Made by a program: the position numbers and the translations under genes. Shown here in pieces: positions 47,501 through 58,858 of a stretch of 64,000 nucleotides of DNA. The DNA is from Heterotrichella gracilis (taxonomy: Eukaryota > Sar > Xanthophyceae > Tribonematales > Xanthonemataceae): the NCBI GenBank assembly GCA_032358255.1, contig JAULBX010026496.1, positions 62,001 through 126,000 on the forward strand, written 5' to 3'. The first letter of the stretch is position 1. Every line of letters starts with the position of its first letter. The notes beneath the pieces are model-generated. The model was given only the letters and a program-made list of their open reading frames with translations. It made no database searches and was not told the DNA's origin.

Positions 47501-50500
47501 CAGAAATTGGCGTGACAACAGCTGGAGGGGCGCTGGGACCAACCTGGGCGGTTAGGGGTTGGGGTTTGTAAGGCAACCAACAAAACGGTGTGCATAGTGC
47601 CAGGACAGGCCTGTTCAGCTGCGCTTGTGCAAGTTGGATTCGAAAAGTCTTTTACCAGTTTGCTTTTTTCAAATGCCACCCTATGCAGCCAAGTGGCATG
47701 ATCCAGGTCCTTTGAAGCCTTGCATTGCCTGCCTGCCTATACAGGGCTGCACAGCTGGATGCATGTAAATCGAAAGGGGAAAGGAGATCATCATCGCAGT
47801 GTGCTAGTGTAGAAAGGCTGCAACATGAAGGCATGCATGCGGCCTGCCTGGGGGGTTGATGATGATGTTGCTTCATACTCAGCATCAGATTGGGCGCTTT
47901 CAAATGATGATGCCGAGGGGGATTCAAACAACCCCAAATCTTGGGACTCCCCCATGCTCATAAAGATCTGCGACCTGCTGACACCAAAATCCCCATCCCC
48001 GCTGCTGAGCACCACGCCTCCCTGGGACAGCGCCCTCGACCCCTGCCGTGCTGGGATCTTTGCCAGCTGGAGCTCCCCGATACACAAATTGAGCATCTGC
48101 AGAAGGGCACAATACGTTGCCAAGGTTACAATTGGATCTCATTTGTAGATACGCAATATATTGGTACATGGGATATTGAGAAATGGCGACACGCAGCGCC
48201 GGGACATGAGTGCTGACGCAATCTGGAATGTGAATAATTAGGCAAGTGCACAACGCACCTGCAGGCTTGCGTTGGCCCCATAGAAGCCGTAATCAGGCAT
48301 TCGGGGCGGGCTGGTGACCAAAAACCAATCAGCTAAGCATGTAAAAACCAAGAAGAAACGCTCATGCATACAAAAAGCATGGACCATGAAAGGTCCATAC
48401 AAGTGCACCCCTCACCTGCAGCTTCTGGTGCAGCAGGCTCGCCCCCAGATCTATCCCCAGGGGACCGCGCACTGGCTCAGGCATTCGAGGCAGGCTGGTG
48501 AGTGTATCCCAGTAAGCGAAGCGCAGCTCCCTCACTGCGCGGGTCCACAGCAGTGCGATGGCGCGCGCGTTGCCAAAGGTCAGCGCGTGTAATGCAAACC
48601 TGCGGGGGAGGGGGTGCGGTCGTTGGGTCAACAGTTGACTGTGATCACATTAGTGTATTCCAACTGAATATAAGATCAGTGGCCCATTTCTGTTTTTATT
48701 TTGACCACTTGGAGATGGGCTAGTCTGGCTGAAATGCATGCAACTAATTGCAGGGAGGTTGGAACGGCGCGCACATTAATCGGGATGTTTTCCAAAGTAA
48801 AAACCCTTACCCGCAAAGTGGGTAAGGGCCCGACCCGGATACCACATGCGCGCTTGGTACATCCTACATGCCCCAAGCGTTTCCAAACATATTTGCAGTT
48901 CGAACTCACAATCCCCACCTCGCAACGAAGCTGTCCCCAGGCGCCGCCCAAGCAAAGCGCAGCCCTCCCAGCCTCAGGTTTACATTTCCCCCTTGGCCTC
49001 CCCCCTCCCCGTCCGCCTTGACCAGGTGCACGCTTGCGTGTCCCTTGGAGAATAGATGCGGCAGATCTGGGGCATCCAGGAGGTCCCTCACCACATCTTG
49101 CAGGACTGGCTCGGGGGGCATGGGGGGCAGCCTGGCCCCTTGCCGGTACCACCACTCGTCTGACAACAGCTGCCCTGTGGGGATTGATGGGCAGACTTTG
49201 GGATAAGCGGAGGGGCGTGGGCAGTATTTATGGGTAGCGTTTTGCATTGACAGTGGGGGTGTGCTATGACGTGCAGGTCTTGAGGTCGATGCATGGATTA
49301 GGGTCAGGGTTAGGGTAATCCAGGTGGGCCCCTTGCCGGCACCCCTCACTCGTCTGACGGCATCTGGCCTGTGGGGCATGTGAAGATTGATGAGTTGGGA
49401 TGGATTGGAAAGCACTGGGATTTGGAACTGAGATTCTGTGTCGTGAGGCATTTGGCTGTGGACATCGGGCCTGCGCGGGTGCCTGGAATTCGCCTTGGAC
49501 TCCAGTCATTTTGCCTCCTTTCTACACCCATAATGTGTCACCCTTGGCTGCATTTCCCACTAAATGTATCCCTTTGTGCCATGGCAAACAAAAACCAAAT
49601 ACCTACCTCACTATCCACTGCATAGGTTAGTCATGGCAATATGAAAGACTTGTCTCTTTTTTCTTTCTTTCTACAGTGGAATTCTGTTGCCATCCCCTTT
49701 TCCCCCCATTCCCACCTATGTCAGCAGCCTTGGCTGCGTCATCCCTTGCCTGCAGCAGCGCATGCAGCATGGTGGTGAAGCTCCCTCCTGACTGATGGCC
49801 CTCACCCCCCTTGTCGCCCCCAACCACCTCCACAGGCGCCTGCCCCCCGCCTGAAACCCTAGCAAGGGACAGGTGCTCGCGCTGCCGCTCCACAGCCTGG
49901 GGGTGGGGATGATTGGGTAATTATGCAGTAAACAGACAGTACGGTTTAGGATTTGAATTTACGGATTCCAAACCCTAACGAGGGACAGGTGCTCCACAGC
50001 CCGAGGATTGGAATTGGGATGGGGATTGGGATGGGGGTGAGGCCGAGGATGGGTCAGAGTGTGGGTGCCGGTGTGTGGATGAGCGTGGGTGTGGGGGCAA
50101 CGTTTCCTTGCATACACGACCCAAAACCTAATTTCTATCCACCCACCTGGAACAGGAACCTTGTGCGGCTCTCAAAGCTCATGCCAGAGAACGCATGCAG
50201 GCCCCACAGGTGCACCCTTGCAGGGTGCAGGCTATTTACACACCCTACCCTAGGGTTCTAACCCGACCAGGGCACTAAAACCCTGCCGGCAGGGTCCACT
50301 CCCGCGCATTACCTGGAAAAGAAACCTTGTGCGGCTTTCGAATCGCATGCCCGACAGCGCGTGCAGACGCCACAGGTGCGCCCTAGCGGGGTGCAGGCTG
50401 TCCTTGGGGAGGGCGGAGGGTGCGGAGGGGAAGGACCACACCACGTCAAGCTCAACAGAGTCTGTGGGGTGGAGGGAGGGGTGGATGTTGTCAGAGTCCG

Positions 50501-53426
50501 CAGATTTTTCAAACGATTCAGGTTCATATGCATGCTTCGTAGCGCGCCATCAAAAGCTCCTTTTGAAGGCATGCACAGACATGATGAATGCATGCCACCA
50601 TAAAAAGACATGGCAGACATAATCAGTCAAGATCAAATGCATGGATAAATTATCAAGTTCTCATATACTATTACATTATCGTATGATCATAGCATTGTCA
50701 AATGATCATAATGCGCCCACACCCACCGATGGGATCCTGCAGCTGCGCCAAGGCTGCCGTGGGTATCATACTATCATACAATTAATACAAAAAAACTTAC
50801 AATGATACATTATCAGATTATCATAAATTTACCATATAATCATGAATGCACCCACACCCACCGATAGGATCCTGGGGCTGCGCCCAAGGCTGCCAAGGGG
50901 CGCCATCATCCCACCCCTCCAGCCAAATCCCCCCCTCGCCGCCATCATCGCTCCCCCCCTCGCTCCCCCCCCCTTTCCCCCCTCCAACCCCCACTGCCGG
51001 CAGGGTGAAAATCCTCCTAGCAGACACCGCCACCTCAGCGATGCAGGAAGGGGGGATGACCCCACCCGCAGCCAGCGCCATGGATGCGATGTCGGTGTCT
51101 GAGCCAATCGCAGCGGAGCAGGCGAGGGCAGCAAGGGGGGCATGTGGGGTGAGGTGCTGGGCGAAGAGGGCGAGTTGGCCGGCGACCTGAGGATAGAAGG
51201 AATGGGGGGGGGGGCGCATTTTACAACAGGGGAGGGGGAGGATGCGATTGGGAGACAGTTTGTAGTATAATTATAGGGGTTAGAGTTGCATTCTTACCAT
51301 ATGCAGCTTGCCAGCCAGCTGCGCATAGTGCAGGCTGTCCAAAGTGAAGTGCAGGCTCCTGCCCTCAACGTGGATGCGGCCTCACTGATTAGAGTATTAG
51401 GGTTTCTGATTAGGGTTTAGGGTTCAGCTAAGTGGGGTTTAGAGCTGCACACCCGTACCGTGTGCAGCTTCCCCGGCAGCTGCGCATAGTGCAGGCTATC
51501 CGAAGTGAGGTGCAGGCTCCTGCCCCCAACGTGTGCGCACCCCCAAAATGCATCCCTGAGCGGGTCATACACCGGCACCAGGCCAGGCCAATCCACATGA
51601 CAGCTGGCAAGGGCAGCTGCCAGGGCGCTCAAGAGGGTGCTGGCCTCCTGCAGGAAACAAATCGAGAGGCCATTTACGCAGTTGTCATTTGGTTGCATTG
51701 CCTATGCTATTTTACTCCTCAAGCGCTGATCCACATGCAGGCAATGCCACTCACCCAACCCCCTTCCCCCACCACCTCCACCCCCACCTGCTCACCAGCA
51801 CCCTCCCGCTGTACCTAGCCAACGCCAGCACCACCACCACCACCACCACCACCACCACCACCACCAGCAACCTCCGCTCAAAGGGACCCCCCCCCCCCAA
51901 AGCCCCTCCTGTACCACCCACCACCGCCACACCCCACCTGTTCGTCCAGCACCCTTCCGCTGTAGCTCGCCGGAGCCAGCACCAGGAGTGCATCCGCACC
52001 AAACCACTGCTGCAGCTTGTGCGCCCTGTCGCGCAGCAGCGCAGGCCCCTGCGGCTGGTGCCATACCCTAGCTGGGGTCTCACCACCTGCAACGGGGCCA
52101 CGCGGGAAGGACATATGTACCATTTCCAACTTATATACATACCGCCTACATCTGTTCCAGCAGTACTTATATACATACGGCCTACATGCGTTCCAGCGAT
52201 ACAGCCGAATTAGCGGTCAGTCCTACAGGCCTTGGGCCAACCAGCCCAAAGGACACAGAGATTACGAATCCATCATGATGACATTGCTAACTGCCGGGGC
52301 CCTTGTCTCGGTGCTGCAGGTGCCCCCCCTCCCCCCCCCCCCTCCCTCCCACTCCCACCTGTGTATGACGACAGGTGCAGTATGTAGGGCTCCGATCTGA
52401 ATGGCAGCCTATGCCTGATGCGCGCGCTGCGATCAAACACCCTGGCGCAGGCTGCGGGTAAGGGGGGAAAGTGGGCTTCAGCGCCCGGTGTGGGCATGGT
52501 AGGTGATCATGGGCAATGCCAAATGGCATGGGCATCCAAGGTCATTGGGAAGGGTTGTGGGCAATGCTGTGTCCATGCAATGGACCACAATGAAAACCTG
52601 CTCTGGTTTGCAGACAGTGATTGATGCGGAATGCGATCAGTGTGCTTTACCACACAGGAACAAGCACGTTTACGATAGCTGCAAAAATGAATTGATTTAG
52701 AGTATATGCTGTGATTGCATTAATTGAAGATTGTTGATAATTGTTTGCAGAAAATTGCGATGCTTGCATCGTCACCTGCTGCTGCCTCCGCTGTCCAAGC
52801 CTGTACGTGCTGCTCGATAGCGGCCACAAACCTACGTAGGAAAAACGGAGCACTTCAGAGCACGTGGCTAGGGTGTGCACAAGGTTTCTCAAGGTGTGCT
52901 TTGATGGAACAAGCATTACGCATCGTCTTCAGAGGGACTAGGAAAGGACTGCCATATGCACATCCATGGATGTAACCAGGGTTTAGGGTTTTAGGGTTTG
53001 CACGCGAGGCCAGCGTAAGGATTAGGGTTTGCACTGTATGGCAAGGGTGTCGGGTATGCACTCCAGCATGAAAGGCTTAGTGTTTTGAGTAAGGGTTTTG
53101 CGGTCATGCACTGCAGTAGACTGGTTCTGGCGCAGTGTGTTGTGCTTGCCAGACAGTGGCAGATCAAAACCCTCCTTACATCCTACCGCCCTCTTAGCAA
53201 GATGTGTGACGTTACAAGGGCGCACTGACGTTGTAAACCAATGGGAACACATGTGGAGGGGGTAGCAAACGTGTTAGGCACACAAGGTTTGTTCGAATCT
53301 ATATGCATGCATGCATCCAGTTTCTAATGCATGCGTTGACACCATCTTCAAAACCTGCTGTCCCTACCTTTCCCAAGCTGTAGCAGTCGTATAGTCATGA
53401 AATTCCTCGGTTTCCAGCTCCAACAT
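44523..53426 (-). CDS. RAB3GAP1: Rab3 GTPase-activating protein catalytic subunit (about 1159 aa)
   Basis: Seventeen exons (minus): 53426-53368, 52831-52776, 52451-52359, 52086-51938, 51647-51459, 51186-50862, 50461-50313, 49896-49716, 49174-48919, 48599-48416, 48096-47848 (end uncertain), 47543-47310, 46892-46809, 46540-46376, 46057-45828, 45649-45532 and 45281-44523. Start MLELETEEFHDYTTATAWER, then FVAAIEQHVQAW. Later landmarks of the family: WPGLVPVYDPLRDAFWG, ASLLHQKLQMLNLCI, HPHRLINVPDTQEPPLFTED, AFKAANPGCVLADFVRWHSP, GELSQRMAGEGNVWHQLWGY, AEPIPAA and GEKVLHYLE. With a WD-type partner this protein activates GTP hydrolysis or exchange on Rab GTPases (Rab3/Rab18 in animals) at the ER and on vesicles. 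The exon 11 end needs a GC donor to keep phase. The long acidic last exon is less conserved and its end is uncertain. Confidence 0.92.
47543..47850 (-). other. Unusual intron boundary in RAB3GAP1 (possible GC-AG intron)
   Basis: Exon 12 starts and ends in phase 0, so exon 11 must end in phase 0. The best place is ACCCCCCAG then GCAGGC at 47848/47847, a GC donor. Otherwise an extra exon lies in 47550-47850. Confidence 0.35.
48262..48320 (-). repeat. Echo of RAB3GAP1 exon 10 internal/end segment
   Basis: caggcattcggggcgggctg gtgac (about 48294) copies caggcattcgaggcaggctg gtgag at 48478 (plus-strand text), about 185 bases away, in the downstream intron. Confidence 0.7.
49255..49385 (-). repeat. 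Echo of RAB3GAP1 exon 9 start with telomere motif
   Basis: ggccccttgccggcacccct then cactcgtctgacggcatctg and cctgtgggg (49327-49377, plus text) copies the exon 9 start at 49134-49180. The block gattagggtcagggttaggg lies between exon and copy. Confidence 0.85.
50147..50232 (-). repeat. Coding-like echo of RAB3GAP1 exon 7 end
   Basis: About 85 bases downstream of exon 7 repeat its end with the donor kept (CAG then GTGGGT). The copy still reads HLWGLHAFSGM and then FESRTRFLFQ, against HLWRLHALSGM and FESRTRFLFQ in the exon. No in-phase acceptor was found, so it is not shown to be an alternative exon. Confidence 0.85.
50728..50770 (-). repeat. Echo of RAB3GAP1 exon 6 end
   Basis: ccgatgggatcctgcagctg then cgccaaggctgccgtggg copies ccgataggatcctggggctg cgcccaaggctgccaagggg at 50861 (plus text), about 130 bases downstream of the exon in gene order. 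Confidence 0.8.
51296..51386 (-). repeat. Echo of RAB3GAP1 exon 5 end
   Basis: atgcagcttgccagccagct then gcgcatagtgcaggctgtcc and gtgcaggctcctgccctcaa repeats the exon 5 end (51463-51545, plus text) with moderate divergence. The block ttagggtttctgattaggg lies between. Confidence 0.9.
51773..51868 (-). repeat. Echo of RAB3GAP1 exon 4 end and (cca)n microsatellite
   Basis: cctgctcaccagcaccctcc then cgctgtacctagccaacgcc copies the exon 4 end at 51937-51980 (cctgttcgtccagcaccctt, ccgctgtagctcgcc), donor included. A ccaccacc array of about 38 bases adjoins it (51829-51866). Confidence 0.85.
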
Positions 53427-55144
53427 CGCGAACCCCCCACCCCGCGAGGGCAGTCTCTACGCAAAACAAAAACGCCGAAACCAAGGACCCCGAAAAGGGC
53501 AAAGCCACTCGCTCTCACAAGAGGATTGTGTAGAATGCTGGAGCGAGACAACTCAGAGGACACGTGGCTTGTGAAGGGCTGCACACGGCAAGGCGCTGGC
53601 TGGGTTATCAAACGCTGCGTGGGCACTCGTATAAGGAGCAAGGAGCAGGAATGCTTACAAGGGACTTAGTAGGGCGCACTGGCTTGCCAAACAACACTCC
53701 AAACCAGTCTACATAGAGCACACTGGCTCTAACAGTATACCACTGCTGGATCGAAGGTATGTTGTTTGCACCCTTCTACCGACCCTAGCCTTCAATGTCC
53801 TTCCATGGCTTCCACCCCACTACAGCATAGCTACCAGTTGTCACACAGCTTTGCCCTTAAAAGAGTGTGTACTGAAGGGCAACTCAAAGGATACGGTGCT
53901 ATCACTAAGGTGGGCCTTCCGGAATGCCTGCAACTTATGGCATATGTGTCTTGGTGACATGCGGGGACCCACCATGGTGGCGAAAATAAAATAAAACAAG
54001 CAACACTGGGTTGCCGTTTTTCTACAGTGGGCTGACATTCTTTCTACAGTGGGTTGACATTCACTCTACAGTGAGTGTCGAGTGAGCTGTTGCGAACCAA
54101 CATAAGTTGGTTCGCATCTCACAGTACAGTACTGTCCCTTCAACCTTTTGCCAGCCTATTGCCAGCCTTTTGCGCAACTGTGTCGCAGCGCTTTCATGGA
54201 TGTATCACCTGGGTTTAGGGTTTAGGGTTTAGGGTGCCCAAAAGGCAACCCAGTGGCTGAAGTGCACTGCACTGTACTGCGCAAAGTTTGGGGTGAAACG
54301 ACAATATGAATCAGAATATGAGCCAAGAATGGGAGAAAAGTCCTTTCTGTAACGAGGAAAGGAAGTCTGGAGGCATGGATAAGCACTGTAAAAGTCCTAA
54401 ACAGAAATTCGCTAAAAAAGAGCAAAAAGAAACATTGTTCTGTGCTGCGCGCACGTTCTCTTTCTTTCTCTCCAGGCAAGGCAATAATCAGGCGACAAAC
54501 TGTCAGATCTGTATCCGATTAAGTCAATATATGAAATAAATGGTGGAAACGTTTTGCTAGGAGTCGGAGTGCATCGGCACCACACTGTGCAGTGCGTTCA
54601 TGAAAAGTCGTGACCAACCAAATGGCAGACAAAAAATAAAATCACGCAGCCACTAACTGGCGAATCGGGGTTGTGACAGTACGGTGAAGGAAGTGAAAGC
54701 AGCAGTAGCAACAATTGCAATCAGCGAAAGGAGCCTTAGGTAATGTCAAATTTTTTGAATCTGCATGAATTATACCCTCTGCATGCATCATTTGGCTGAC
54801 AAGCCAACCAGTGGGACAGGGTTTGGCTGGGATGAATAAGAAAAGAATTTGAACATGTTTTTCAAATCAAGCACGTCGCCGTGATCATGCCATGCCCGGG
54901 GACTAAACAGAAAAAATCAAGTGAGGCCAATGCTTATTGGATATGGGGTTTCAGTGTGTTATTGGCCACATCAGAGTGTTATGTGCTGTTATAACTCCTC
55001 TATTTCAGGTAAACTGTGGATTCTTGAGGAATACGCAGGTGAGGAGATTGGGTCCCCAACTATTCCCCTCCCCGGAGTGCTCATCTGCAATTTTCCAAGA
55101 TTTCATTTTTCCGTGAGTCACAGTCCACAGTTGCTGAGGCCACA
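53427..55144. other. Region upstream of RAB3GAP1
   Basis: It should include the RAB3GAP1 promoter and the 3' end of the next minus-strand gene. No gene recognised. At 54211-54234 lies the longest perfect telomere-type run in the window: gggtttaggg tttagggttt agggt. Confidence 0.5.
54211..54235 (+). repeat. Interstitial telomere-type repeat (TTTAGGG)3
   Basis: Three perfect consecutive heptamers with a leading ggg. Period is seven, not eight. Confidence 0.95.
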
Positions 55145-58065
55145 TCAAAAGTGCTGCGCCGCGGTGCAAATGGCCCCCCACGCGGCTGACAGACCCACCA
55201 GCCCCACCCAATCCGCACACATCAGCGCCAGCACAGCACCCACCAGCAGCCTCTCGTCGGGTTGGGTACGCATCACCAACACCCACTCCAGCCCTGCTTG
55301 GAACCCCCGGCTGGCCCTCGCGACCAGTGCAGTGAGCCAGGGTGGCGGCCGGCGGCGGCGGGCCGCGGCGGGGGCTCCTGGGCAGTGGATTTGGCAGAAC
55401 TGCGCCCTGCTGCGGCGCTCAGCGTGCAGGGAGAAGAGGATAGGCAGGGTGTTGCAGAGGGCGAAGAGGAAGGCGCGGCTGGTGACGCACTGCTGCAGGG
55501 GGGACAGCTGGAGGGCGCAGGCGGGGGAGGACACCAGGAAGCACAGCGGGGCCTGGATCAAGGGTGGAAATACGATGATTAGGAGCGCATAGATAGATTG
55601 AGAGGGGAAGCACACGAGCACAGCATGCTGCGCAGCAAGGCCTGGACCAAGGGGTGTAGTTCAACCATTGAGGGGGTGCAAACAACACTCTCAATGACAG
55701 AGATGGTAGTTTTGGCGCCCATCCTGGCCCATCCATGCAGGGGGCACACATGAACCTATGAACACTGTACCCTGTGCAGTGGCGTCAGCCAAAATCCCCC
55801 GTAACTTATCGGCCACATACCTGCATTTATGAATCCACGGACAGCTCATGGGCTAGTTCCGGATGTACGTAGGGTTTATGATTTAGGGTTCCATTCTTGC
55901 GCATTGCCTGGATGGCGCCAGACACCTGTGCCACATACCTCGGCTGCTCATGGGCTACATTCAGGATGAATGATGTAGGGTTTAGGGTTGCTATTGTGCG
56001 CCGTGCCTGGATAGCGTCAAACACCTGTGCCGACACCTCCCCCGCACATGGCTCCATTTCCAGCAGCTGCCTGCACTGCCCATGCAATCCCCGGGACAAA
56101 TTCTTCCTGTCCCAAAACAAATAAAGGATCCCATTCCACGCCAGTGTGCACAGCCACTGCTGCATCTGCAGGAGCCCGGTCATGGGGGTGGTGACCAGGC
56201 GCACAAAGAGGGACATGCACAGGAGCGACCACATGTGCCTGGTGCAACCCCCCTTGCTGCTAATGTAGGAGGAAACCATGTACTTGGGAAGGATGGCCAT
56301 GAGCGCCACCAGGCTCACCAGCAGCAGCCAGTCCCTGAGATGGGGCCAAAACTCGCCACCATGCACCTGCGGCGCACGGGAAAACAGGATCAGGGAATAG
56401 GGTCTAGGGTCTAGGTTTCAGGGATGCTGTCAGGAGGAAAAATCACGTGGTTTACGTAGTAAATTGGCGGCATTTATTGTGGCTGTGGCTGTACTTTGGC
56501 AGGATGGCCATGAGCGCCACCAGGCTCACCAGTAGCAGCCAGTCCCTGAGGTGGGACCAGGAGGCGCCACCATGCACCTGCGCGCGCAAGGGAAGCACGG
56601 AATGCCATTAGAAGGGAGGAATCGCAAGGTTGTATATAGTACGTTCAATTTGGGGCTTTTAACTGTGGCTGTCACTGTAGCAGTGGCATGATGGCCATGA
56701 GCGCCACCAAGCTAGGAGCAGCCAGTCCCTGAAGCACTAGTGCGGCCAGAAGGCGCCGCCATGCGCCTGCACGCAAGGTTAAATCGGGATGCTATTAGCA
56801 GCACAATGCGGGATAATGTTTGGAGGGGAGGACGTGGTGCTCTTGGAAGGGGAAATTGCATGGTTAATGTCGCAGTTTTGCGCCATTTACTGTAGCTGTG
56901 GCCATGAGTGTCCCCAAGCTCACCAGAGCAGCCAGTCCCTGAGAGGTGTGGCCAGAAGGCACCGCCATGCTCCTGCGCGCCCAACAAAGAGTGGGATGGC
57001 ATCACTCGATGTGATACTTTGGCACCTAGCACTGTAACAGCCACTGCGGCTTGGGGCAGTTTGCCATGACCACCACCAGGCTCATCAACAGCAGTCAACA
57101 GCAGACACTCCATCAGATGCCAGCACATGTGGGCGTGGCCTTGCATGCCCCTCGCAAAGAGCGCCACACACGCCAGATTAATAAAATATTTAGATATTGC
57201 AAATCTGGGGGAGTGGCACTAGGGATGTGAACCCTAAAGTGTCTGCAGAGAAGGCCTAGCTAGGGCATCGCCTGTTCTGGTGGAATCCGCAAATAGCTGG
57301 ACAACACCCACGGGAATAGGCTTCATGGGTTAGGGTTCACGGATCAGGGTTCAAGGTGTAGGAGTTATGACTGCAGTACTGGTGTCAGTGAGCAGTGCCC
57401 CCGCCAAGGGATGTGGTTCAAGGGCGTAGGGTTTTAGGGTCTCACCTGTCTGCACAGAAACCCTAGGAAGCTGAACATGAGCAGCAGTGCCTCCAGCCCT
57501 GTACAGGAAAGCACCAAGTCTCAGCAACCAGGAGGTAGCGGGTAGCATGCGAGGGGTATGCAAACGAGACAACCAGCCATGGATACATCACAACTTGACC
57601 ACCCGTGTTGCCATTTAAGCCACGAGTCAAGGGCTGAAAGGCTGGTGAAGAAGCTGGTGTGACAGCCTATTGGGGTGAGATGTCCTTTTGTGGGTGTATA
57701 TGACAGATCTGGGTCTAGACCCAGGCCTGGCATGACATACCTGCACCGGTTGGCCTCGACCCAACCCAGCACCCATAGATGTTTTCCCAGGAAACGGCTA
57801 CTACAAAGCTCTTAGAACCCTCACGCGTCACGCCCACCTCCTCACCTGCCACCCACGGAGGGTCTGGGTTCGAACCGCCAGCCGCTGTTTCACCGCGGCA
57901 GTGTATCCTGATCAGACCCAGCCCGAGCACCACACTCCCTATCACTTCCCCGGTGCACGTCACCCAGTGCGAGCTGCGCCATCGGAGGTATGCGGCTTCC
58001 AGCTGCGCGTCCCTGAATGCCAGGGGTTGGTACCGCGCGACGGCACCCAGCCACCGACGCAGCAT
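55145..58065 (-). CDS. Multi-pass membrane protein, unknown family (about 340 aa)
   Basis: Exons (minus): 58065-57846, 57498-57446, 56366-56025 and 55552-55145, phases consistent, stop TGA. The protein begins MLRRWLGAVARYQPLAFRDA then QLEAAYLRWRSSHWV. Hydrophobic stretches follow: GEVIGSVVLGLGLIRI, GLEALLLMFSFLGFLC, DWLLLVSLVALMAILPKYMV, WSLLCMSLFVRLVTTPM, FLFALCNTLPILFSL and LLVGAVLALMCADWVGLVGL, so about six membrane segments. An arginine-rich loop (PAAARRRRPPPW) precedes the last. I do not recognise a family. Exon starts and ends are heavily echoed; an extra exon between 55560 and 56020 is possible. Confidence 0.6.
55635..55670 (-). repeat. Echo of membrane-protein exon 4 start
   Basis: gcgcagcaaggcctggacca aggggtg (plus text) resembles gcacagcggggcctggatca agggtgg at the exon 4 start (55541-55567), about 95 bases upstream in gene order. 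Confidence 0.7.
55840..56000 (-). repeat. Tandem echoes of membrane-protein exon 3 end
   Basis: gcgcattgcctggatggcgc then cagacacctgtgcc (55897-55932) copies gcgccgtgcctggatagcgt caaacacctgtgcc at 55998-56030. catgggctagttccggatgt (55847) and catgggctacattcaggatg (55948) also pair, each followed by gtagggttta. Unit about 100 bases. Confidence 0.85.
56490..57130 (-). repeat. Ladder of four acceptor echoes before membrane-protein exon 3 (about 150-210 bp spacing)
   Basis: The exon 3 start segment (ggatggccatgagcgccacc, gcagccagtccctgag, gcgccaccatgcacctgcg in plus text, from 56294) is repeated at about 56502 (near-identical), 56692, 56906 and, faintly, 57063. Each copy is followed by a tactgtggctgt-like stretch. 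Decay increases with distance from the exon. Confidence 0.92.
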
Positions 58066-58689
58066 CACAACGACCCACCTTCCGGTGTGTATATGCCTGT
58101 TCTACTCAACCACTTGGCCAAGTAGACCAGGCACTCAGGGCACGTGTTTAAACCGAACGTACCAGCCTGACGGGATTTTACACTAAAGCGTGTTTCTGAA
58201 AGATTCGGCGGACAGTACAGTGCGAAAACAGGTTGCAAAATTCTGCCAAACAACTTCAACCCTAAACCCTTACCAGGGCTCCTGCTGCTTTCCAGTAGAA
58301 AAGGAAACTGCAGGAAATTGCAGACATGTCCTATCGAAGAAGGAGAACAACGCCAAAGGCGCAAATAAGGTGGCAGAGCAGCTACACATAGCCCCCAAAT
58401 CAAGTCAACCAGGGAACCCGTCCAACTGGGAGCACTAGCTAGGAAAATTAGCGTACTTTGTGGTTCCACTGTTTCATGCATCGCCACGTTGGCCACATCT
58501 GGCTCTGACACAGAGTCTGAGCCCGCATTAGGGGAAAGAAAGAGCTACTTGCATTTGAAGGGCCTCCCAAACACTACCCCAAATCCTATCACAAATCCTC
58601 AGTAAGGGTAAAGACCCGCCCTGCACTACAGCGCTTCTCAAAAGCGTTCACATCCCATAAAAGATGATCTTTTTGGTATAGCGCAGGGT

Positions 58690-58800
58690 TTGTTTCTGCT
58701 TCACAGTTCGTCTATCGAGTTCCACAGCGCGTGGATGGTGTTGTGCAGCGCGTGGTGCGCATGATGGCGAAACCCTAGTGTAGGGTTTCCAGTTCGCCCA
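58690..58800 (-). repeat. Echo of SET-gene terminal exon including its stop
   Basis: tctatcgagttccacagcgc then gtggatggtgttgtgcagcg (58710-58752) repeats the last coding bases at 58869-58911, downstream of the gene. The copy is followed by aaaccctagtgtagggtttcc, a facing pair of telomere motifs. Confidence 0.92.
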
Positions 58801-58858
58801 CAGAGCCGCATGCCCCCTGGATGGCACTTCTAAAGCCCCGTCGCAGGGTCCCCCCACC

